From NCBI RefSeq assembly GCF_904849725.1, contig NC_058521.1:428810676-428874675 (forward strand): a stretch of DNA of 64,000 bases, written 5' to 3'. The stretch comes from Hordeum vulgare subsp. vulgare (lineage: Eukaryota > Streptophyta > Magnoliopsida > Poales > Poaceae). Made by a program: the position numbers and the translations under genes. Every line of letters begins with the position of its first letter. Position 1 is the first letter of the stretch. Of the stretch, positions 58,411-64,000 are shown one piece after another. The notes below the pieces were generated by a model that saw only the letters and a program-made list of their open reading frames with translations, had not been told where the DNA came from and ran no database searches.

Positions 58411-59673
58411 CTAATTGCCGCGGTCAAAACTTAACTGCTCCTTCTTTGCTTTCTTCCTTTGTGGACAATCGCTGGAAAAATGTCCTGCTTCCTTGCAACA
58501 AAAGCAAATGAGTTCTGACCAGTCTCGAGGCGTCTTAGTATTTGCCTTTGCTCCGTGGGTTCCCGGCTTCCTTCCTGAGCACATGTATTTGTGGTGGCCA
58601 AATTCCATACACTTGTAACATCTGACATGACTCAGGTCTATGTCTGCAGAGGTTTGGCTCTTTCGAGGGTACTTTTTCTTCTTTCTGGACTCCTTCATTT
58701 TGGCCAGTTCTTCTATTTCAAGTGGATCAAACTCCACTTCTTCCGTCGGGAAGTTTCCCAGATACTCTTGGCTTCTCTTCGTGCAATCCTGTGAATAATG
58801 TCCTTCTTCTCCACATGAGTAGCATGCATTGGAGAAAAATCTGGTCAGACCTTGTCCATCAGGGTCTTCAATATATTCGTTCATCACAGGTTCTTCTAGA
58901 ATCCTCTTCTTGAGTGTTTCCTCCACTTCATCTTTCTGCTGCTTGACAACTTGTTGCACCTTGGGGTAAATGTGACACTGAGCTGGGTAGTGGGTGGTTC
59001 CTTCACACAAGAAACAAGTCAACTGACTAGTTGGGCATTCCTCAGCTAGGTTATTTTCTTCACAATGAGTGCATCCATCCTCGTGTTCCTCGTCGGTGTG
59101 TCCGATTTCTCCACAGATCTTGCATGCACAAGTCTTCTTCTTCGGATTATCATGACACTTCTGAATAAGACGGGATCTTAACAGAGTCTTCTTGAATTCT
59201 TCCCAACTTTCTGCTCCACTAAATCCTTGTATGCCATGGTGCATTTTCCACCAGATAGCAGCACTTTGGGTAAAGTACTGGAGAGCATGTTCCACTTCAT
59301 ACTTCCTTGAGATCAAGTTGCTCCCGAAGTGGTTCTCCATGTTCTGAATCCATATTTCAGCCTCTAGCTGGGTCATTGGTCCAGAGACTACAAGTCCAGC
59401 TTCATACTCCATCTGGTAGGTTTGAGGTTTTGGGGATGAGACGGGTAAGAGAGGGAGGGAGATACATGCAATACGCACAATATTTTTGAGAATAGGTTTT
59501 ATTTGTGGCTGTCGGAAAACACACACCAATGACGGCTCACAAATCATCGTAACTAACGTGGGTTTATAACAGGGGTTTGCACTTCTAATGGTCATATAAA
59601 TATTCGAACGTTTCGGGGTCTTCGAGTTCTTCGGGTCTTGAGAGTCTTCAATTGGTGTAGCTTCAATTTCCAT
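58411..59673 (-). CDS. Element D Gag with multiple zinc knuckles
   Basis: An intact frame of 420 codons starting MEIEATPIED about 210 nt after the primer-binding site. Residues about 95-170 form a Retrotrans_gag-like capsid part (AEIWIQNMENHFGSN, AIWWKMHHGIQG, WEEFKKTLLRSR). The C-terminal half has four clean CX2CX4HX4C knuckles: CFLCEGTTHYPAQC, CYSCGEEGHYSQDC, CYKCMEFGHHKYMC and CFCCKEAGHFSSDC. Two imperfect ones come before them: CKICGEIGHTDEEH, with His for the last Cys, and CTHCEENNLAEEC. The spacers are rich in Lys, Glu and Gln. It would bind and package element RNA. No protease follows, so processing must come from another element. Confidence 0.88.
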   Translation of the reverse strand: MEIEATPIEDSQDPKNSKTPKRSNIYMTIRSANPCYKPTLVTMICEPSLVCVFRQPQIKPILKNIVRIACISLPLLPVSSPKPQTYQMEYEAGLVVSGPMTQLEAEIWIQNMENHFGSNLISRKYEVEHALQYFTQSAAIWWKMHHGIQGFSGAESWEEFKKTLLRSRLIQKCHDNPKKKTCACKICGEIGHTDEEHEDGCTHCEENNLAEECPTSQLTCFLCEGTTHYPAQCHIYPKVQQVVKQQKDEVEETLKKRILEEPVMNEYIEDPDGQGLTRFFSNACYSCGEEGHYSQDCTKRSQEYLGNFPTEEVEFDPLEIEELAKMKESRKKKKYPRKSQTSADIDLSHVRCYKCMEFGHHKYMCSGRKPGTHGAKANTKTPRDWSELICFCCKEAGHFSSDCPQRKKAKKEQLSFDRGN

Positions 59674-59881
59674 GATGAAATCCTCTTTACTTTGAAGTAG
59701 AACTCCGTTGATTCTTCATGAGGTCAAAGGGGTAAGGGGATTATCTAACTATTTGAGGTGAGAGAGAACATTTGATGAAATCAGAAGAGATGAGAAGTAA
59801 AAGGTGTTATTGAAGAATTTTTAGAGAGATCCTATCCTAAGAAATTCCAGTTTCTAGGGTCACGTCCTACAGTCAACATGT

Positions 59882-59893
59882 GCTCTGATACCA
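59882..59893 (-). other. Primer-binding site, tRNA-Met type
   Basis: The plus strand gctctgatacca is the complement of TGGTATCAGAGC, a 12-nt match to initiator tRNA-Met, four bases from the LTR at 59898. It fixes the element's orientation as minus. Confidence 0.92.
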
Positions 59894-59897
59894 TCTC

Positions 59898-62869
59898 TGT
59901 AGCGACCCGACTCAAGACAAGTCAAGCCTCTATGTTTCTGTGCCATCCTTGGATCAATATGTTGGCACACACAGTACATAAATGTATATATCAAAGTGCA
60001 ATCACATGTAAATAGCGTAAAACTGATATATACCTTAAATATTTCAGCGGAAGCAGTCAAGGGAGTGGAGTCCCAATAAACACCAACGGCAAGTTGAGTG
60101 TAGACCGTAACACTGAATCGTACTCTTACTCGTCGAAGAAAAAATATCTGCAACATAAGACGTTGCAGCCGTGTAGGTCAGCATATTGAATATGCCGGCA
60201 AGTCACATAAGAGAGGGGTGAAAAGTAATCATCTATACTATATGCATATATGGAAGGTGGGGCTATAAGTTTTTAGCGAAAAGCAAGTTTTCTCCTACAT
60301 CAAGAGAGGGCTAAAAGCAAAATGTTACTACATTGTTGGTTGTTAACGAGATGGTTCCACCAACCAATTCTCGTACCCATGTTGTCAATAATACCCACAT
60401 CAATATTATTATTTGTGTTGAGAATTTCAGATAACTTCAGTTCCTTTGGCTCAAGTTGTCCATGACCGTGGACACGGCTAATCAATTAGGTTTGAGTACT
60501 CTGCAGAGTTTTGCACACGTTCCCCACAAGATTTGATCGCCTCCGAGTATATCCTCGCACTTCAGGGTGTTTGAACACCGGATGATCAAAACATGGTCTT
60601 TCAACGGGTCCCTCTGAATCCCTGTCGGTGCCCATCCATTCCTACCGTTCTTCTACATCTGCAAGCACCGCCTGTCTAGAGTCGCCGCGTTGTACAACCA
60701 AGCCAGAGCCCATAATGACTTGTGGCTGTGCAGGTAAGCCTTGGGTCTTGAAAATATCCGTCCGTCTCTTTGAGCCTGGGTGAAGCTTTCCGCAGGATGT
60801 CATGGCCGTCCCCAGCATCCCGGGCATCCACTGGGTTCTCCAGGGAGCCGATCAACCGTCCTTCACCCAGAGTTGCATTGCGTCCGAGGTCTTGAAAATC
60901 TTGTCTTAACCGGTCTTGATTATTTAATCAACCTTGCATCACTCGTGTTATGCACTCAACCGAATTCCCGTCTACTCAAGCATAGCAATATGAAATTTGT
61001 CGTCCCGGGCCAAGTATCGGGGTTGTTGTGTGCCTACCACATGATACTACAACTTATACTAAAATTTCCAAGTACCTAAGCAGCATGCAATTGGGCATAG
61101 GATGGTAGAACTATGATGCATAAAACATAGGTGATAGTATGATCAAAGTGACTTGCCTGGTGATGTTGACGAAGAAGAATTTCTCGAGAAAATAACTTGA
61201 TAGACTACTCGTCACTCTACGATGAAATCTATATAACAAACATATCATTCACATAGGCACTCATACTAGCAATCATTCTAGCAATCAAAACGAAGAAGAG
61301 AGCGAATAGGAAACCGAAAGAAAACTTCAAATAAGGCTAGGGAGTCTTCTACTACGTCAAACACTAAATAGTTTTTGTCTAACAGAAAATAATAACAAGG
61401 AACTAATACATAAATCTAACTAAGATAAAATAAAGTATTTTTCACAAAACTTTTTGAAAGTATTCCCAAACGGGATTTGAAACAATGCGGAAACCAATTG
61501 CAAGTTACTAAGGAACTAGAATTGATTTCGTGAACACAAATAAATATAAATAAAAACTTGTTGCAAAACTACTGTTAACTAACATAAACAAAACATAATA
61601 ATCTTTCTGAAATAATAAGGAAAATATTTTAAAAACAAATTTAGAAAACGAATTAGCCTAAATCTTAAAAGAGGTGAAACAGAATCTGTTTCACATGAAG
61701 AAGTGAGTTAAAATACTCAAACAAATCTGAAATTTTGACCACTGATAAATAAGATCACTAGTGATCAGTACCAAAAGGAATCAAATTAAAAGCTATTTTT
61801 AAACTCCTGGAATAGGCAAAATAAGGTTTAAACTAAATCTGATCTAACTTATATTTGAAAATTTGGGAGGAACCGAAGGGTGGATGGTGACGGGGTGGCA
61901 AGGGGGTGGCGGTGGAGTGTTGGAGGAGGGGCCGAAGGGTGGAGAGGTGGCGGCAGGGGTGCCAGTAGGGCGAGGTGGAGATGGGGTGGCAGGGGGTGAC
62001 GAGGTGGAGAAGCTCCTGTGAACTCTCTGGTGGTCAACTCCGGCGAGATGGCGCGCGAGCTAGAGGCGAGTAGAGGGGGTTCTCTCGGGAAAAATGGAGA
62101 GAGGGGGACGGTGGGAATTTATAGGCGGTCTCGGATGGCGTCCGAAAGGAAGGAGGAGGGAGATCGGGGAGGAGAGGATTCCTTCCTCCATGGATGGAAA
62201 GCTACTGTAACGTGAGGGAGAGAGAGGTAGGAGATGATCCTCTGTTGGGCCAAATTTGGAAAGCTCTTAATGGGCCACCTCCTATTTCCTAATAAAAGTG
62301 ATTTTATTCCTATTTTCAAAACTAGGAAACTAAAACGTTAAAAAGGAAATCAAATCAATTCGGAATAAAGAGTTTTTATATACTAAAATTATCAGAAAAA
62401 TAAAATATAGATGATGGGCATTTTTCCACGGCAAAAATAAAAACTTCAGAAAATATTATTTTCACAAAATTGCCTAAAAGATTTATTTTCTTTTGCAAAT
62501 AGTTTTCAAATGACCCACTAAGTTTGAGGGTTCAATTAACTTTCAAAATGCCCGTGGGTTCGAGGGTCATGTTCCTCCGCTCTAGAATGTATTTCCCGGC
62601 ATTTTGTTGCATGTAGAAAATGAATGGAAATTGCAAAAGAATTCAATGCAAATATCTCCGTTCAAATTCTTTATAGTTGAAGAAGTCATGTCATCTTGTC
62701 TCTTTGCTTCTAAAAGATTGAATTTGAATTCACCGGAGAAGGGGAAAGTCATTTTATTCCCTCTCATTCAAAAGTTTCGAAAAGTTTCAAATTTCACACA
62801 AGTTTCAGTCACTCAGCAAACAAACAAACAATCATTCTAATAATTATATTAACATTTTGGGATGTTACA
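59898..62869 (-). repeat. Element D LTR 2 (shared by both units)
   Basis: 2972 bp, nearly identical to LTR 1. Differences seen include a shorter end (aacattttgggatg for aacattccaaaa..) near 62855 and scattered single changes. It is the 5' LTR of the left unit and the 3' LTR of the right unit. Confidence 0.92.
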
Positions 62870-63792
62870 AACTACCACACTTAAAATGAATCTCGTCCTC
62901 GAGATTCGAAGAGGCTAGAAAGAAAGGTTAGGGTTTGGGGGTCTTCTAACAAATCCAATCTCCGGCAAGGTGGGATGCTACCACACTTAAAATGAAAGAT
63001 ACTGGTCCCTCAAAATGCTTTAACGATCCTCTAGGGTTTTGGCAACTGACATCGCACAGTCTTCATATTAAATCCTTTGGTGATGCTCTCCCGTTGATAT
63101 AAGCTTCTTCCATCACTGGGTCTTCTTAACTGACAGTCTCGTGGTCAATTCTAAATAACATATCGATGGTTCTCATGGTGGTCTACCATTTGTGGTTATC
63201 CTGCAGAGAAAGGGGTCTTGGTTTCATCCTCACCGTAAAATTTCTTACGCGTGACAACAGGTGCCATGTACATGGGGCTTTCATCATACCATTCTAAGGC
63301 TTACACAAAAGCTTCAAAGAACGTCGTCTCTCTCTATGGGTAAGTCTCTCAGATTTACCATTCCGAATAGCAAGATAAATGATAAGAGTAAGTCGTCATG
63401 GTGATCAATCCATTCCGCACCCAAATCATTTCTCTGTATAAGGTTTAGCGAATCTCGCGTCCTAACACTTGGGCATCCTCACAAGCGTTGCAGAATTTCT
63501 CTTGTCCACGAACGAAGTTCGGATAATCCATTGGTTCTGCAAGCTGAACGAAACATCTATCGTATCTTCACAACTCTCAGGCTTTCGTATGCTCCTAAGA
63601 AAATGTTTGCTGATCCATCATAGCTTCTTCCATAAATCATATTCATTTCATAATCAATCCTTTATTACATCCTTAATTTATCCTCAAAAACTCCAATTCA
63701 AAAGTACTTTATTACAAATGCTGCCATCCACATGGTTCGGTATGGTCAAGCATTTCTGCCAACTTTATTCATCTGCCTCTCTTGGAGGTACT
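62870..63792 (-). other. Element D second internal copy, 3' noncoding part
   Basis: Repeats 56703-57624 with few changes, including the ctcgtcctcgag box at 62892-62903. Confidence 0.85.
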
Positions 63793-64000
63793 TTAGTTCC
63801 ACTCGAACTTTCCGAGGTGCTCCTTGAAATCATCCATCTTTTGCTTCATCATGGTGGTCATGAGCTTCATCTCCATCATCTCTGTACGTACCTCACTCAG
63901 GTATTCCTGGGTATGACGGAGTCTTGCTTCAAGTATTTCTCCGATCTGACGTATGGCTTCCATGGCAGCTTCACGAACAGCATCAAAGAAGGTTGCTCGT
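63793..64000 (-). CDS. Element D ORF2, second copy, cut by window end
   Basis: The C-terminal 68 codons or so of ORF2, in frame and without stops, matching 57625-57832 with one silent difference (63883). Confidence 0.6.
   Translation of the reverse strand, partial: RATFFDAVREAAMEAIRQIGEILEARLRHTQEYLSEVRTEMMEMKLMTTMMKQKMDDFKEHLGKFEWN

Larger units (their letters stand above)
53715..64000 (-). mobile_element. Element D: gag-only retrotransposon in tandem (LTR-internal-LTR-internal)
   Basis: Order on the plus strand: LTR (53715-56702), internal (56703-59897), LTR (59898-62869), internal (62870 to the window end). The central LTR has a primer-binding site on its left and a polypurine tract on its right, so it serves both units. 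The repeat period is 6183 bp. The two LTRs and the two internal copies differ at only a few bases and small indels (for example a deletion of about 15 bp near 62855), so the array is young. The internal region carries gag and one extra ORF but no protease, RT or integrase, which fits the published TR-GAG class. The left flank is GAGCT (53710-53714); the right end is outside. Confidence 0.9.

Noticed and set aside
1..64000. CRISPR array, tRNA or rRNA genes
   Set aside because: No regular short repeat-spacer series or tRNA-like sequence was seen. The tRNA-complementary stretches are primer-binding sites.

Overview
The window is intergenic DNA from a large, repeat-rich grass genome, most likely a Triticeae cereal (wheat, barley, rye or Aegilops). 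Almost every base belongs to a nested stack of LTR retrotransposons plus one truncated LINE. The main clue to the group is a pair of LTRs with the start, end, TATA box and leader of the Angela/BARE/WIS copia family (40350-42116 and 51685-53594). The others are Athila-type gypsy LTRs starting TGATACGTCTCC with a tRNA-Asp primer-binding site, and a Sirevirus-like copia (probably Maximus-type) with short GTACAACCGC-like motifs in its LTR. I see no host gene, tRNA, rRNA or CRISPR array. Family names rest on remembered hallmarks and were not checked against a database.

Layout. 1-3906: long minus-oriented LTR, left end outside the window. 3907-4118: copia LTR remnant. 4119-6673: 5' part of an Athila-like element (element I). 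6674-43742: a minus-oriented Sirevirus-like copia (element E), cut into pieces by later insertions. Right to left it reads 5' LTR, gag, protease, integrase, RT/RNase H, 3' end. Its guests are: solo LTR F (6981-12052), which itself contains solo LTR G (7361-10754); non-autonomous gypsy A (14107-28731), which contains gypsy C (18206-26131); non-autonomous gypsy B (30039-37482); and an Angela-type solo LTR H (40350-42116). Exact 5-bp target-site duplications support G (GAAAC), C (ATGTA), B (GTTAA) and H (CCAGG). Near-exact ones support F (AGGCT/AGGCC) and A (CACGT/CACAT). 43743-45290: LINE reverse-transcriptase remnant that E landed in.

45481-53594: plus-oriented Athila-like LTR K, a short LTR fragment, the 5' half of an Athila element J (LTR, gag, protease), and an abrupt junction to the leader and 5' LTR of a minus-oriented Angela-type element L. 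53715-64000: a young tandem array (element D) of a gag-only retrotransposon, LTR-internal-LTR-internal, with a period near 6.18 kb and the second internal region running off the window.

How the parts relate. A, B and D lack pol and must borrow enzymes from autonomous relatives. A and B share an orphan ORF, a stem-loop and repeated polypurine-like motifs. D carries a Gag with an unusually large set of zinc knuckles and a second ORF of unknown function with an alpha-beta-beta-beta-alpha (dsRBD-like) layout. D is the best candidate for something not yet well described. All older elements are decayed; only D looks recently active.
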